Shown here piece by piece: positions 30,250 to 45,631 of a stretch of 64,000 nucleotides of DNA (positions are counted from its first letter, which is position 1; each line of letters starts with the position of its first letter). Origin of the DNA: Marinobacter sp. EhC06 (GTDB lineage Bacteria; Pseudomonadota; Gammaproteobacteria; Pseudomonadales; Oleiphilaceae). The position numbers and the translations under genes are program-made. Below the pieces are notes generated by a model. The model had not been told where the DNA came from. It worked only from the letters and a program-made list of their open reading frames with translations, and did no database searches. The stretch covers positions 184,154-248,153 of the forward strand of contig NZ_LXYO01000035.1 in NCBI RefSeq assembly GCF_001650915.1, given 5' to 3'.

Positions 30250-30522
30250 TCAGTTTTCAACAACCAGGAAAAAGGTCTCGTCTTCTCTTATCAGGCCGAG
30301 GTTCATTCTGGCCCGCTCTTCAACGGCGCCCTGCTCGTTACGCAGATTCCTGACTTCGGCATAAAGACGTTCATTGCGGGTAGCCAGCTCGGCATTTTCT
30401 TCACGTTGCTCGGCGATGGACTGCTCGAGTGCCCATACCTGCGCAAAGCTGCCCTCCCCGACCCACAGGCGCACCTGCAGCAGGAGAATCACAACCACCA
30501 TTATGGTCCAGAGCAACTTCAT
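30250..30522 (-). CDS. ftsB: Cell division protein FtsB
   Basis: A 90-residue bitopic divisome protein: a short cytoplasmic start, one membrane helix (LLWTIMVVVILLLQVRLWVG), then a periplasmic coiled coil (LEQSIAEQREENAELATRNERLYAEVRNLR) and the conserved EERARMNLGLIREDETFFLVV end. It joins FtsL and FtsQ to regulate septal peptidoglycan synthesis. It lies between eno and ispD as in E. coli. Confidence 0.96.
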   Translation of the reverse strand: MKLLWTIMVVVILLLQVRLWVGEGSFAQVWALEQSIAEQREENAELATRNERLYAEVRNLRNEQGAVEERARMNLGLIREDETFFLVVEN

Positions 30523-30626
30523 TGCCGATTCCGTTCAAAATTCAATCAATCAAAATACCAACGCCGGACGTTGAGTATAGACCTTAGAGTAGATTAGCAA
30601 CAAATTCTTCTAACTGCCTGTACAAA

Positions 30627-30669
30627 AAGGCCATCGCATCCAGATTGTCATCCGGAACACGATGGCCTT
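30627..30669 (-). terminator. Probable terminator downstream of eno
   Basis: AAGGCCATCG at 30627-30636 pairs with its complement at 30660-30669; the interior CCAGAT-TGTC-ATCCGG extends the hairpin with mismatches. On the minus strand the stem ends in a short T run. It separates eno from ftsB in a 205-base gap that holds nothing else I recognise. Confidence 0.6.
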
Positions 30670-30727
30670 AACAGTTTTTCGCCGATTGCCGGCCTGACAC
30701 TTTGCCAGAACCGGTCAGATCAGTCGA

Positions 30728-32041
<1,314 letters not shown>

Positions 32042-32063
32042 TCATGTTCAAATTCGGGAGCCA

Positions 32064-32171
32064 GAGCGAGCGGGAACGGCCCTGCGAAAACCGCTACAAG
32101 CACATCCCTGTGCGCTTGTTTCGGGCCATCCATGGCCCTCTACATTTTCGCAGGGCCGTTCCCGCTCGCTC
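32064..32171 (+). repeat. Structured intergenic repeat, copy B
   Basis: A 27-bp perfect inverted repeat (arms 32064-32090 and 32145-32171, inner end GGCCCTGCGAAAA) surrounds a 54-nt core at 32091-32144. The core hairpins are GCACA-TCCC-TGTGC (32100-32113) and GGCCA-TCCA-TGGCC (32124-32137). The core is the same length as copy A and matches it at 47 of 54 sites, while most of the arm sequence differs. It fills most of the eno-kdsA gap, downstream of kdsA and upstream of eno, in the same orientation relative to the flanking genes as copy A. Confidence 0.88.
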
Positions 32172-32203
32172 CCATAGTCCGCGTAAAACGCCAACACCGC
32201 CAA

Positions 32204-34722
<2,519 letters not shown>

Positions 34723-34767
34723 TCATCTCAAGATGGGACGCCAGACTACCAGAAAGGCCCCATTGAC

Positions 34768-36123
34768 TCAATCACATTCCCGCTCTACAACCAGCCGCCA
34801 ACCGGCGGCATGGGCGCCTCCCGAGTATTGCTCAGAACACCATAAATCGCCAACGGCAATGAGCTCTGCTGCGTCCCCGGAACCCGCGAAAACCAGCGGC
34901 AGACGGGCCCTTTCCCAGGGTGGAACGGCGACCTCCTGCAGCCACTTTTTGAGCGAACGGGACGGACCATCGGGACGGAAACGTACCCGCTCACCGCCCT
35001 GCCTCGTAAATATCCGTATTGGCGGCAATGGCCTTTCCGGGGTAACGGCAGGTTCCAGCCTGAGGAACCATTCGCCAAAGTTCAGCCCGGGACCGGGCTC
35101 CAGAGCAAGGGGAACCTCCGGCAGAGGCGAGTGATCGGGAACCAGGTAAACATCGCCCTGAAAACGGCGCAGACTGAAGCCGTCGGACCGGAACTCCGGC
35201 TCCCGGTCTTCCCCTGCAAACAACAGGTCCTGAATGACCTGCTGCCAGTCAGAAATCGTGGGCGCATGAAACCCGCGTTCCCGAACCCACCAACGAATCA
35301 GATTTTTCTGCTCCGCCAGAGGCAGTGTTTTCAGACCATCGACGGGCAGACAGTCCTGATCGCCGCCTACAGCCTGCCACTGCATAGCCGCCAGCTTACG
35401 GTTAAGCGCTTCGCTTTCGGCGCAGGACTCTGCCGTGTGCCGGAGCCTGCGATTCAGTCCCGGCCAGCGCTCGCGTAGAAGCGGTAGCACGGTGTGGCGC
35501 AGAAAGTTCCGGTCGAATCGCTGGTCGGTATTACTGGGATCGTCAATCCATGCCAGGCCGGCGGATCGCGCCCAGTGCTCAAGCTCGGCCCGCTCAAAAC
35601 CCAAGAGAGGCCGGGCAAGCATGGCCGGGCCCAGTGCGCGACTGGCCGGCATGCCTGCCAGTCCTGCCACGCCACTACCCCTCAGCATCCGGAACAGAAC
35701 CGTTTCCGCCTGATCATCACCATGGTGAGCCATCAAAAGCAGGTCCCTGCGCTGCATCAGTGCCTCGAATGCGGAATACCGCGCCTTGCGGGCCGCCTCT
35801 TCGATGCCACCACCGCCAGCCCCATTCCCTGCTGCAGCAACAGTTACCCGCTCCACCACCAGCGGCACACCCAGACGATCACACAGGTCGCGGCAAAACG
35901 ACTCGGTATCGGATGCGTTCGGCTGAAGTTGATGATTGATGTGCACTGCCCGCACGGTTCCGGTGCGGCCATGACAATGGACTGCAAGGTGTAATAGCAG
36001 TGTCGAATCCAGGCCGCCGCTAAGGGCAACCCACAGGCGGGAGTGATCTGGGAGTTCTTTGACCGGGGCGCAAAGCGCCTCCGGCCAGTGGAATCCGGAA
36101 CCGGGCTCAGCGCCCGGTGTCAT
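34768..36123 (-). CDS. tilS: tRNA(Ile)-lysidine synthase
   Basis: A 451-residue N-type ATP pyrophosphatase that converts C34 of the tRNA-Ile CAU anticodon to lysidine. The PP-loop is [15 protein letters not shown] at about residues 31-45, followed by [33 protein letters not shown] and RPLLGF. The C-terminal domain ends with [32 protein letters not shown], the tRNA-binding part. Its start overlaps accA by 17 bases. Confidence 0.96.
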   Translation of the reverse strand: MTPGAEPGSGFHWPEALCAPVKELPDHSRLWVALSGGLDSTLLLHLAVHCHGRTGTVRAVHINHQLQPNASDTESFCRDLCDRLGVPLVVERVTVAAAGNGAGGGGIEEAARKARYSAFEALMQRRDLLLMAHHGDDQAETVLFRMLRGSGVAGLAGMPASRALGPAMLARPLLGFERAELEHWARSAGLAWIDDPSNTDQRFDRNFLRHTVLPLLRERWPGLNRRLRHTAESCAESEALNRKLAAMQWQAVGGDQDCLPVDGLKTLPLAEQKNLIRWWVRERGFHAPTISDWQQVIQDLLFAGEDREPEFRSDGFSLRRFQGDVYLVPDHSPLPEVPLALEPGPGLNFGEWFLRLEPAVTPERPLPPIRIFTRQGGERVRFRPDGPSRSLKKWLQEVAVPPWERARLPLVFAGSGDAAELIAVGDLWCSEQYSGGAHAAGWRLVVERECD

Positions 36124-37060
36124 AGCGGGTCAGCCGCTCGTAGCGGCGGGATACCAGCTCATCCAGTGGCAGGCGGCTGAGCTCAGCGACGCCTTTCGCC
36201 AGAACCTCTTTGAGGGATTCCGACATTTTTTCAGGGTTGCGGTGAGCACCGCCGAGGGGCTCGGTTACGACGTTATCCGCCAGCCCCAGATCTTTGAGCC
36301 GGTCAGCCGTAACACCCATGGCCTCCGCCGCCTGGGCAGCGTATTCGGCACTTTTCCAGAGAATCGACGCACAGCCCTCTGGGGAAATCACCGCGTAGGT
36401 GGAATACTGCAGCATGTTCAGCTGGTCACAGACACCGATGGCCAACGCGCCACCGGAACCGCCCTCACCGATCACCGTGGAGATAATGGGTGTCTTGAGG
36501 CGGGACATCACGGCCAGGTTGAAGGCAATGGCCTCACTCTGCCCACGCTCTTCCGCACCAATGCCGGGATAGGCGCCCGGTGTATCGATGAACGTAAGAA
36601 TGGGCATCTTGAACCGCTCAGCCATTTCCATCAGGCGCAGGGCCTTGCGATACCCCTCCGGGCGAGGCATACCAAAGTTACGCTTGACCTTGTCCCGCAC
36701 TTCCCGGCCCTTCTGATGACCAATCACCATCACCGGCTTGTCATCCAACCGGGCAGTGCCGCCCACGATGGCCAGGTCGTCTGCATAACGGCGGTCGCCG
36801 TGCAGCTCATCAAAATCCTCAAACATGGATTCGATGTAGTCCAGGGTGTAGGGCCGGCGGGGATGGCGAGCCAGTCGGGCAACGTCCCAGGGCTTGAGAT
36901 CGGAGAAAATGCTCTCTGTGAGGCTGACGCTCTTCTTCTTCAGCCGGGTGATCTCGTCGGTAATATTGATGTCGGTGTCATTGCCAACCATCCGAAGCTC
37001 TTCAATCTTGGCTTCCAGGTCGGCGATTGGCTGTTCGAAATCCAGATAGTTAGGGTTCAT
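36107..37060 (-). CDS. accA: Acetyl-CoA carboxylase carboxyltransferase subunit alpha
   Basis: A 317-residue subunit of the carboxyltransferase that makes malonyl-CoA for fatty acid synthesis, partner of AccD. It begins [21 protein letters not shown] (coiled), with [45 protein letters not shown] and the oxyanion-hole region [14 protein letters not shown]. It lies downstream of dnaE, as in E. coli. Confidence 0.97.
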   Translation of the reverse strand: MNPNYLDFEQPIADLEAKIEELRMVGNDTDINITDEITRLKKKSVSLTESIFSDLKPWDVARLARHPRRPYTLDYIESMFEDFDELHGDRRYADDLAIVGGTARLDDKPVMVIGHQKGREVRDKVKRNFGMPRPEGYRKALRLMEMAERFKMPILTFIDTPGAYPGIGAEERGQSEAIAFNLAVMSRLKTPIISTVIGEGGSGGALAIGVCDQLNMLQYSTYAVISPEGCASILWKSAEYAAQAAEAMGVTADRLKDLGLADNVVTEPLGGAHRNPEKMSESLKEVLAKGVAELSRLPLDELVSRRYERLTRYDTGR

Positions 37061-37199
37061 GATGTTCCATCATTTTTTGCCAGGCGGGAAAATGCTCCGC
37101 CAAACCAGAATTTACACAAAGATAGCAGCGCCCGGTCAGTGGCTAAAGCGGACATTGGTATGAGTCCGCTATCTGACAAACTTTTAATTTTCAGCTTTC

Positions 37200-40100
37200 T
37201 CAATCATAGACCAGTTCTACCGACTGGTCGCCTACGAGGTAACGGAGCTCCAGTAGCAGGTTGTCATCCGGCTGCACACGCCAGGACTCACCCAGCTCGA
37301 TCCGGGTGGACGCCTCGGGGCTGCTGTACTCTATCCAGACCGGACTACCCTCACACCGGAACGGTCTCAGGGTGGTGTCCAGTTTCTCCAGCAGGCCGTT
37401 TTGTAGCTGATCGGCATGCAGGTTCAGCTTCAGTCCGCGGCTGAACTGCTGGCGAGCACTCGCCACATCCATAACCGTACTCACCCGCATCTTCATCTGG
37501 CCGGAATAGTCGTCGTGGCTGACCTGCCCCTCCACCACGATCACCTGGTCCGACTGCAACAGTTCCCGATTTTCAAAGAAAGCTTCCGAGAACAGGGTCG
37601 CCTCGATCCGCGCGCTTCTGTCGTCCAGCGTAATGAAACACATGGTGGAGCCGGTGCGGGTTTTCATGGTGCGCTGGGCAACCACCAACCCGGCGACGCG
37701 CTGGGGTGACTTGTTCGGCTTCAGATCGGCTATGGAGGACCGGACAAACCGCCGAACCTCTTTCTCGTATTCATCGAACGGGTGGCCGGTGAGGTAAAGC
37801 CCCAGGGTATCTTTCTCGCCTTTCAGCCGCTGTTTTTCGGGCCACTCGCGCATACCGGCCACGTCCTCGTAGGGATCGCCACCGTCGCCCGCCTCGAGCA
37901 TTTCACCGAACATATCCATCATGCCAACGGATTCGTTACGGGATTGCTGGCCGGCCTGCTGCACGGCCTTATCGATGCTGGCCATCAACTGAGCCCGGCT
38001 GGCGCCAAGCTTGTCCATGGCGCCGCACCGGATCAGTGCTTCCATGGCGCGCTTGTTGACCTTTTTCAGGTCAATGCGTCGGCAAAAATCGAAAATATCC
38101 TGATAGGGCTCGCCATCACCACGCCCTTCGACGATGCTCTGGATCGGGCCCTCGCCCAGGCCTTTAATCGCACCGAGGCCGTACACAATCTGACCCTCGT
38201 CGTTGACGGTAAAGGTGTATTCCGAGCGGCTGACGTCGGGCACCAGAAGATCCAGCTTCATGTTCCGGCACTCTTCCACCAGCGTGACCACCTTGTCGGT
38301 GTTCTGCATATCGGCGGTCAGTACTGCAGCCATGAACTCTGCAGGGTAATGGGCTTTCAGCCAGAGGGTCTGGTAGGACACCAATGCGTAGGCGGCCGAG
38401 TGAGACTTGTTGAAACCGTAACCGGCGAACTTCTCCACCAGGTCGAAGATGTTTTCTGCGAGGGTTGTGTTGATGCCATTTTTCTCGCAACCATCCAGAA
38501 AGAACTGTTTCTGCTTGGCCATCTCCTCGGGTTTTTTCTTACCCATCGCCCGACGCAGCATGTCAGCGTTACCCAGGCTATAACCTGCCATCACCTGGGC
38601 AATCTGCATGACCTGCTCCTGGTAAAGGATGACCCCGTAGGTGGGTTCAAGAACCGGCTTCAGGCCTTCATATTGATAATCCGGGTGCGGGAAGGACATG
38701 GGCTGGCGACCGTGCTTACGGTCGATAAAGTCATCCACCATGCCCGACTGCAGAGGCCCCGGCCGGAACAACGCCACCAGGGCGATCATGTCTTCCAGAG
38801 AGTCCGGCTGGAGGCGGCGAATCAGGTCCTTCATGCCCCGGGATTCCAGCTGGAACACCGCCGTGGTTTCGGCTTTCTTGAGCATGTCGAACGAGGGCAC
38901 GTCATCAAGCGGAATCTCGTTGATGTCGAGCGGCTGCATGCCCTTCTTTTCCCGGCGCGGATTGATCATGTTCAGCGCCCACTTGATGATCGTGAGCGTC
39001 CGCAGGCCCAGGAAGTCGAATTTCACCAGTCCGGCATCTTCCACATCGCCCTTGTCGAACTGGGTCACCAGGCTGCCACCCTCGTCGTCGCAGTACAGGG
39101 GCGAAAAATCGGTGATCTTGGTGGGCGCGATCACGACACCACCGGCGTGTTTACCGGCATTCCGGCACACGCCTTCAAGCTTCCGAGCCATTTCCCAGAT
39201 TTCCTGGGCTTCCTCGTCGTTCTCGAGAAACTCGACCAGCTGTGGTTCCTGCTCCAGAGCCTTCTCCAGGGTCATGCCCGGCTCGAAGGGGATCATCTTG
39301 GAGAGTTTGTCGGCCAGCCCATAGGACTTGCCCTGCACCCGGGCAACGTCGCGCACTACCGCCTTCGCCGCCATGGTGCCGAAGGTAATAATCTGCGAGA
39401 CCGCCTCTCGCCCGTACTTCTGGGCGGTGTACTCGATCACCCTGTCCCGGCCTTCCATGCAAAAGTCGACGTCGAAGTCGGGCATGGAGACCCGTTCCGG
39501 GTTCAGGAAGCGCTCGAACAGCAAGTCGTATTCCAGGGGATCCAGGTCGGTGATCAACTGGGCATAGGCTACCAGCGAGCCGGCACCGGAACCCCGGCCC
39601 GGCCCCACCGGCACGCCGTTATTCTTGGCCCACTTGATGAAGTCCATCACGATCAGGAAGTAGCCCGGGAACCCCATCTGGATGATGATGTCCAGCTCAA
39701 AATTCAGGCGCTTGTAGTAGGCCTCGCGCTTGGCATCGTATTCCGGATCGTCTTTGCTCAGGGTCTTGGCAAGCCGCTCCTCCAGACCTTCCTCCGAAAC
39801 CTTCCGGAAGTAGTCATCCATGGTCATGCCGTCCGGAATCGGGTAGTTCGGCAGGAAGTATTCGCCCATCCGGACCTTCACCGAGCAGCGGCGGGCAATC
39901 TCCACCGTATTCTCGATCGCTTCCGGGATGTCGCTGAACAGCTCGATCATTTCATCGGCGCTGCGCAGGTACTGCTGGTCACTGAAACGACGATCACGTC
40001 GCGGGTCGTCCAGAGTGCGGCTCTCCCCGATACAAACCCGGGCCTCGTGGGCTTCGAAATCTTCCGCCTCAAGGAAGTGGACATCGTTGGTGGCCACCAC

Positions 40101-40682
40101 CGGAAGCCCTAGCGCCCCGGCCAGTTCAACACTCAGGTGCAGACAATCTTCGTCACCGGGACGACCGGTGCGCTGCAACTCGAGGTAATAGCTGTCAGGG
40201 TACAAATCCATCCAGTAACGGGCGCGCTCGCGGGCCAGTTCCGGCTTGCCCGCCATCAAAGCCTTGCCCACATCGCCCATCCTGGAGCCGGAGAGCGCGA
40301 TCAGACCGTTCGCCCTTGCCTCCAGCCACTTGCGCTGGATGATCGGTTTACCGAAACGCTGGCCCTCGGTGTAACCCAGGGAAATGATTTCAGTGAGGTT
40401 GAGGTAGCCATCGTTATCCCGGGCCAGCAGTGTCAGCCGGAACGGGTTCTCGGGCTCGTCCGGGTTTTCCAGCCACAGATCCGCGCCGATGATCGGTTTT
40501 ACCCCCGCGCCCATGGCCGCTTTATAAAAACGTACCAGCGAGCACATATTGGATTGCTCAGTCAGGCCCACGGCCGGCATGCCCAGATCGGCGACGCGGT
40601 TGATCAGCGGTTTAACCCTGACCAGGCCATCCACCATGGAGTATTCGGAATGGACACGGAGGTGTACAAAAGTCTGCGACAT
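37200..40682 (-). CDS. dnaE: DNA polymerase III subunit alpha
   Basis: A 1160-residue replicative polymerase. The N-terminal PHP domain begins [22 protein letters not shown]; the C-family polymerase core shows [24 protein letters not shown] and MPDFDVDF with catalytic Asp residues; [17 protein letters not shown] and the [13 protein letters not shown] block follow. A helix-hairpin-helix, OB fold and tau-binding tail complete the usual length. A 139-base gap to accA contains only a small seven-bp stem near 37147-37170. Confidence 0.98.
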   Translation of the reverse strand: MSQTFVHLRVHSEYSMVDGLVRVKPLINRVADLGMPAVGLTEQSNMCSLVRFYKAAMGAGVKPIIGADLWLENPDEPENPFRLTLLARDNDGYLNLTEIISLGYTEGQRFGKPIIQRKWLEARANGLIALSGSRMGDVGKALMAGKPELARERARYWMDLYPDSYYLELQRTGRPGDEDCLHLSVELAGALGLPVVATNDVHFLEAEDFEAHEARVCIGESRTLDDPRRDRRFSDQQYLRSADEMIELFSDIPEAIENTVEIARRCSVKVRMGEYFLPNYPIPDGMTMDDYFRKVSEEGLEERLAKTLSKDDPEYDAKREAYYKRLNFELDIIIQMGFPGYFLIVMDFIKWAKNNGVPVGPGRGSGAGSLVAYAQLITDLDPLEYDLLFERFLNPERVSMPDFDVDFCMEGRDRVIEYTAQKYGREAVSQIITFGTMAAKAVVRDVARVQGKSYGLADKLSKMIPFEPGMTLEKALEQEPQLVEFLENDEEAQEIWEMARKLEGVCRNAGKHAGGVVIAPTKITDFSPLYCDDEGGSLVTQFDKGDVEDAGLVKFDFLGLRTLTIIKWALNMINPRREKKGMQPLDINEIPLDDVPSFDMLKKAETTAVFQLESRGMKDLIRRLQPDSLEDMIALVALFRPGPLQSGMVDDFIDRKHGRQPMSFPHPDYQYEGLKPVLEPTYGVILYQEQVMQIAQVMAGYSLGNADMLRRAMGKKKPEEMAKQKQFFLDGCEKNGINTTLAENIFDLVEKFAGYGFNKSHSAAYALVSYQTLWLKAHYPAEFMAAVLTADMQNTDKVVTLVEECRNMKLDLLVPDVSRSEYTFTVNDEGQIVYGLGAIKGLGEGPIQSIVEGRGDGEPYQDIFDFCRRIDLKKVNKRAMEALIRCGAMDKLGASRAQLMASIDKAVQQAGQQSRNESVGMMDMFGEMLEAGDGGDPYEDVAGMREWPEKQRLKGEKDTLGLYLTGHPFDEYEKEVRRFVRSSIADLKPNKSPQRVAGLVVAQRTMKTRTGSTMCFITLDDRSARIEATLFSEAFFENRELLQSDQVIVVEGQVSHDDYSGQMKMRVSTVMDVASARQQFSRGLKLNLHADQLQNGLLEKLDTTLRPFRCEGSPVWIEYSSPEASTRIELGESWRVQPDDNLLLELRYLVGDQSVELVYD

Positions 40683-40727
40683 AACGTCAGGTTATTCCTG
40701 CTGTGTAATTCAATTAGGGCAGCGGTC

Positions 40728-41195
40728 TCAGCCGCCGATCACGGCCCGGAGATCTTCTTCAGTCTGAGGGCCAAAACGGGTTTCAACCAGATCGCCGCCG
40801 GGGTTAACCAAGAACGTGGCCGGCAACGCGACCGGCAATTTCCAACCGAACCCGGGCCCGGGATCATCCGCCAGCATGGTGAATTCGATACCCATTCGCT
40901 CGCCGAGCTCCACCAGGGCATCGCCCCGCACGCCATCAAAATTGACACCCAGCACAGTGATATCGGGCGCCTTGTCCAGCTCATTGAGCTCTGGTATTTC
41001 TTCAAGACATGGCTTGCACCATTCCGCCCAGTAGTTGACCAGCACCCATTGGCCGCGCAAGTTGTCCCAGTTCAGCTTTGTTCCCTCGGCCCTCTCAAGT
41101 TCAATTTTCTCACAACCGGCCAGAGCCAGAACAAGCAGCGCAACACCAACCAGATAAAAGCGGGAGCGACCACAAACAGAATCAGGGTACTGCAC
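40728..41195 (-). CDS. TlpA-like thioredoxin-fold lipoprotein
   Basis: A 155-residue predicted lipoprotein: hydrophobic FYLVGVALLVLALAGC ends in a lipobox Cys. The redox site WCKPC sits in VNYWAEWCKPCLEEIPEL, and the cis-Pro motif is LPATFLV. A periplasmic thiol-disulphide role is likely; the partner is unknown. I chose a GTG start at 41195 because AGGAGG lies seven bases upstream of it (41203-41208, minus strand); the open frame runs to 41243 but its extra residues are not signal-like. It is divergent from arsC. Confidence 0.85.
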   Translation of the reverse strand: MQYPDSVCGRSRFYLVGVALLVLALAGCEKIELERAEGTKLNWDNLRGQWVLVNYWAEWCKPCLEEIPELNELDKAPDITVLGVNFDGVRGDALVELGERMGIEFTMLADDPGPGFGWKLPVALPATFLVNPGGDLVETRFGPQTEEDLRAVIGG

Positions 41196-41263
41196 TGGAA
41201 AACCTCCTGTTAGACTACCGACCACAGAAATAGTGGACTCCATTCAGATAACCAGGCACGAAG

Positions 41264-42266
<1,003 letters not shown>

Positions 42267-42323
42267 TACAGGCTCGGGTACCAGACGTACGTTGCTTAAC
42301 ACTTATTTATCCCGGAACACACT

Positions 42324-42695
42324 ATGCTGAACAACCCGAAGGCCCGCACCACCGTGCGGGCAACCATCGCGCTCTATATCGGCGTGCTTGCCACCTTGCT
42401 GATAACGACCTTCTACCCGGCACCCGTCGAGGGCGTATCAATACCGTTGATGTTGGCTGTGAAACTGATTCCTCTTCTGCCCTTTGCGGTTCCGGTGTTT
42501 CGGGGCCACAATCGGGGCTATATCTGGATGTCGTTCGTGGTGATCTTCTACTTCACCCAGGCCGTCGTTTCCGCCTGGCTGAGTGAAGGCGCTCCCGGAC
42601 CGGTCATTCTGACGGTACTGACCTTCCTGTTGTTCACTGTTGCCATGATTCACCTCAAAGTGAACCGGCCAGTGGCGAATGGAAATACACCCTGA
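42324..42695 (+). CDS. DUF2069 family membrane protein
   Basis: A 123-residue protein with four hydrophobic segments (ALYIGVLATLLITTFY, LMLAVKLIPLLPFAVPVF, YIWMSFVVIFYFTQAVVSAWL and VILTVLTFLLFTVAMIHLKV). It matches the DUF2069 inner-membrane family commonly linked to wrbA. Function unknown. Confidence 0.87.
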   Translation: MLNNPKARTTVRATIALYIGVLATLLITTFYPAPVEGVSIPLMLAVKLIPLLPFAVPVFRGHNRGYIWMSFVVIFYFTQAVVSAWLSEGAPGPVILTVLTFLLFTVAMIHLKVNRPVANGNTP

Positions 42696-42715
42696 ATTCC
42701 TGGACCTGACACTTT

Positions 42716-44533
42716 ATGGCTGAAACAAGCAACTCCGGAACCGTGCCGAGGCCACCCGCGCCGCCTAGAAGCACCCTGACCCTGAGAGATGTTTGCACCG
42801 CACTTGTGACCAGCGGAGAAATCGGCCAGGAAGACGCCGAACGGGTGCTTTCGGCCAATCTCGGCGCAGCCACTGGCGAAGGACAGAAGGGAAAACGCCA
42901 TCCGCTGGAACTGGTTGCCATTGCCGCGCTTACCAGCCAGAAAAGCGGCCGCACCCTCGACCTGGACCGACTGACCCACTGGCTGGCCGATTGGGCCGGG
43001 CAACCCCACTACCATATTGACCCTCTGAAGATCGACACACCCGCCATTGCCCGGGTGATGTCTTACGCCTTCGCCCAGCGCCACGGCATCCTGGCAGTTG
43101 AGATCGGCGCTGACGAGGTGCTGATCGCCAGCACAGAGCCGTTCAAGAGCGACTGGGTGCAAAACCTTCAACAGGCCGTCCGTAAGGATATCCGTCGCGT
43201 TGTCGCCAACCCCGAGGATATCCGAAGATACACCGTCGAGTTTTATCAACTGGCCAGTTCCGTCAGCAAGGCCAGTGGCGGCCAGGGCCCGGGTGTGGCC
43301 GGCAACCAGAATTTCGAGCAATTACTGGATCTTGGCGCCAGCGAACATCCGGACGCCAATGACCAGCACGTCGTCAAGATCGTCGACTGGCTACTGCAAT
43401 ACGCCTTTGACCAGCGCGCCTCGGACATCCACATTGAGCCCCGCCGAACGGTCACCCAGGTGCGGTTCCGGATCGACGGCGTGCTTCACAACGTCTACGA
43501 ATTCCCGGAACACGTGGGCGTGGCGGTTACCAGTCGGCTGAAGATCCTTGGCCGCCTCAATGTGGCAGAGAAACGCCGCCCCCAGGACGGTCGTATCAAG
43601 ACTCGCAAGCCCGATAACCGGGAGGTGGAACTGCGTCTGGCCACCATGCCGACTGCCTTTGGCGAAAAGATGGTCATGCGGATTTTTGATCCGGACGTGC
43701 TGCTAAAGTCCTACGAGCAACTGGGATTCGGCAAGGAAGACCGCCAGCGGTGGCAGGAAATCACGTCCCGTCCACACGGTATTGTCCTGGTAACCGGCCC
43801 GACCGGGTCCGGCAAAACCACGACCCTGTATTCGACCCTGAAACAGATTGCCTCACCCGAGCTCAACGTCTGCACCATCGAGGATCCCATCGAAATGGTG
43901 GAGCCTGCGTTCAACCAGATGCAGGTTCAGACCAACATCGACCTGACCTTTGCGGCCGGTGTGCGGGCCTTGCTGCGACAGGATCCGGATATCATCATGA
44001 TCGGTGAGATCCGCGATCTGGAAACGGCGGAAATGGCGGTTCAGGCCGCGCTCACTGGCCATCTGGTGCTCTCAACCCTGCACACCAACGATGCACCGAG
44101 CGCGATTACCCGGATGATGGAACTGGGCATTCCACCTTACCTCATTCGGGCCACGGTACTGGGCGTGATGGCACAACGGCTTGCCCGAACTCTGTGCCCC
44201 CATTGCAAGGCGCCCGGCCCTGCTGACGAACAGGCCTGGCAGACCCTCACCCGGCCCTGGAAAGCGCCGGTTCCCAAGCAGTTCTATCAGCCTGTGGGGT
44301 GCCTGGAATGCCGGAACACAGGGTATCTTGGCCGCGCAGGAGTTTATGAAATCATGACGCTGTCAGGCCCGTTGCTACGCCAGATCACAGATCATTGCGA
44401 GCTGGAGCAACTAAGGCTGGATGCCTACAAGGAAGGCATGAAATCCCTGCGCCTGAGTGGTGCACAGAAAGTGGCCGCCGGCCAGACAACGGTGGAGGAA
44501 ATTCTGAGGGTGACGCCTGAAAGCCAGCGTTGA
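42716..44533 (+). CDS. GspE/PilB family secretion or pilus ATPase
   Basis: A 605-residue AAA-type ATPase. An N-terminal MshEN/GspE-N-like region runs to about residue 200; then SDIHIEPRR, the Walker A GPTGSGKTTT, the Asp box (VCTIEDPIEMVE), Walker B LLRQDPDIIMIGEIRD and the His box LSTLHTNDA. A four-cysteine zinc motif (CPHCK, CLECR) follows. Such proteins power type II secretion, type IV pili or MSHA pili. No pseudopilin, GspF or secretin gene is nearby, so the apparatus cannot be named. Confidence 0.92.
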   Translation: MAETSNSGTVPRPPAPPRSTLTLRDVCTALVTSGEIGQEDAERVLSANLGAATGEGQKGKRHPLELVAIAALTSQKSGRTLDLDRLTHWLADWAGQPHYHIDPLKIDTPAIARVMSYAFAQRHGILAVEIGADEVLIASTEPFKSDWVQNLQQAVRKDIRRVVANPEDIRRYTVEFYQLASSVSKASGGQGPGVAGNQNFEQLLDLGASEHPDANDQHVVKIVDWLLQYAFDQRASDIHIEPRRTVTQVRFRIDGVLHNVYEFPEHVGVAVTSRLKILGRLNVAEKRRPQDGRIKTRKPDNREVELRLATMPTAFGEKMVMRIFDPDVLLKSYEQLGFGKEDRQRWQEITSRPHGIVLVTGPTGSGKTTTLYSTLKQIASPELNVCTIEDPIEMVEPAFNQMQVQTNIDLTFAAGVRALLRQDPDIIMIGEIRDLETAEMAVQAALTGHLVLSTLHTNDAPSAITRMMELGIPPYLIRATVLGVMAQRLARTLCPHCKAPGPADEQAWQTLTRPWKAPVPKQFYQPVGCLECRNTGYLGRAGVYEIMTLSGPLLRQITDHCELEQLRLDAYKEGMKSLRLSGAQKVAAGQTTVEEILRVTPESQR

Positions 44534-44539
44534 GCCGGG

Positions 44540-45595
44540 TCAGGCCCCGGGTCGCAATCCGCACTGGCCCAGTAATTCCTGCCAGGCCTTGGTGTGGGCA
44601 GTCATGGCCATGTCCAGCTCACGCCAGAGACTGTCTTGGGCAACCTGCGATAGATGGCGCTGGTACCAGCCGGTGAAACTCTCTGGCATGACCTCTTCCT
44701 GAACTTTGGCCAGCCGCTCGAACGGCTCGATGAGTGCAACCCGTCCCTGGGTCACGGCGCTCATGTAAGGCTGGATCTTTTCGATATACACGCTGAAGAA
44801 CATGTTCTGGACGATATCCGACTGGTTATTGGGCTTGCCATCGAGGCACAGGGGGCGGCCGTCGATTCTCTGCCTGAGCAATTTTGTCCCGTCCTGCAGC
44901 CGTGCGGTCAGAAGAAGCGCGCTGTTGATCAACTGGCCGGCGCGGTATTCCGCCTGCCAGCGCTGATGAACGTCGCCGGCAAAATCGAGGGAAACCGCCA
45001 GATCCTCGGAGTACAAACGGGCAACTGCTGAATTCAGGCTTTCAATATCAAGGGCCAGATCCGACACGGGATTGCCCTCAGGCGCGACCGGATAATAGCC
45101 CTTGGCCAGGGTGAACAGTTTCTCGATTTCTTCGACGCCCCAGGTGGCATTCCAGATGGCAATGGGCAGGGATTCAAGCTTGCTGTCGATGGCGCCGGTA
45201 AGCTCTTCGGCGAACTCTTCATCTTCTATCTCGGGAAGACAATCCCGAGCCGCTTCGATAAACCGGATTTCATAGCGCAGACGGTTCAGGGGCTGCATAA
45301 CCCGCCCCATCACCGAGGCTTTCTCCCCAACCACGTACTGGAGTTCACAACCGTAAAGCGAGAGAAAGTCGAGCATCCCCATGTCCAGCTCGGGCATGGT
45401 CAAGACCCGGTCGCGGCGGCGGGGGAGCTGGCTTGCGGAAAGGATGTCAGAAAACTCGGGATCGGTCTCCAGCACCCGGGCCACCCGCTCCACGTACTCA
45501 TCCATCATGGGGCGGGCGTCAGAGAAAGGGTCGCAACCCGCAAGAAGCACGGCGAGAACCGGCGCAACGATTCTGCAAAATCCGGTTCCGGGCAT
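44540..45595 (-). CDS. DUF3080 family lipoprotein
   Basis: A 351-residue predicted lipoprotein: IVAPVLAVLLAGC is a hydrophobic signal with lipobox. The mature part begins DPFSDARPMMDEYVERVARVLE, contains LDFLSLYGCELQYVVGEKASVMGRVM and is largely helical, matching DUF3080. Unknown function, probably outer-membrane anchored. It converges with the GspE-type gene six bases away. Confidence 0.86.
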   Translation of the reverse strand: MPGTGFCRIVAPVLAVLLAGCDPFSDARPMMDEYVERVARVLETDPEFSDILSASQLPRRRDRVLTMPELDMGMLDFLSLYGCELQYVVGEKASVMGRVMQPLNRLRYEIRFIEAARDCLPEIEDEEFAEELTGAIDSKLESLPIAIWNATWGVEEIEKLFTLAKGYYPVAPEGNPVSDLALDIESLNSAVARLYSEDLAVSLDFAGDVHQRWQAEYRAGQLINSALLLTARLQDGTKLLRQRIDGRPLCLDGKPNNQSDIVQNMFFSVYIEKIQPYMSAVTQGRVALIEPFERLAKVQEEVMPESFTGWYQRHLSQVAQDSLWRELDMAMTAHTKAWQELLGQCGLRPGA

Positions 45596-45631
45596 TCATT
45601 CCTCCTGCGGTGGCGTGAAAAAGCCGTTGGC

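Noticed and set aside
37147..37170. Seven-bp hairpin AGCGGAC / GTCCGCT in the dnaE-accA gap
   Set aside because: The stem is short, the loop is ten bases and there is no T run, so I do not call a terminator.
37782..40112. 776-codon plus-strand frame
   Set aside because: It is antisense to dnaE, a well-supported gene; a mirror frame without recognisable motifs.
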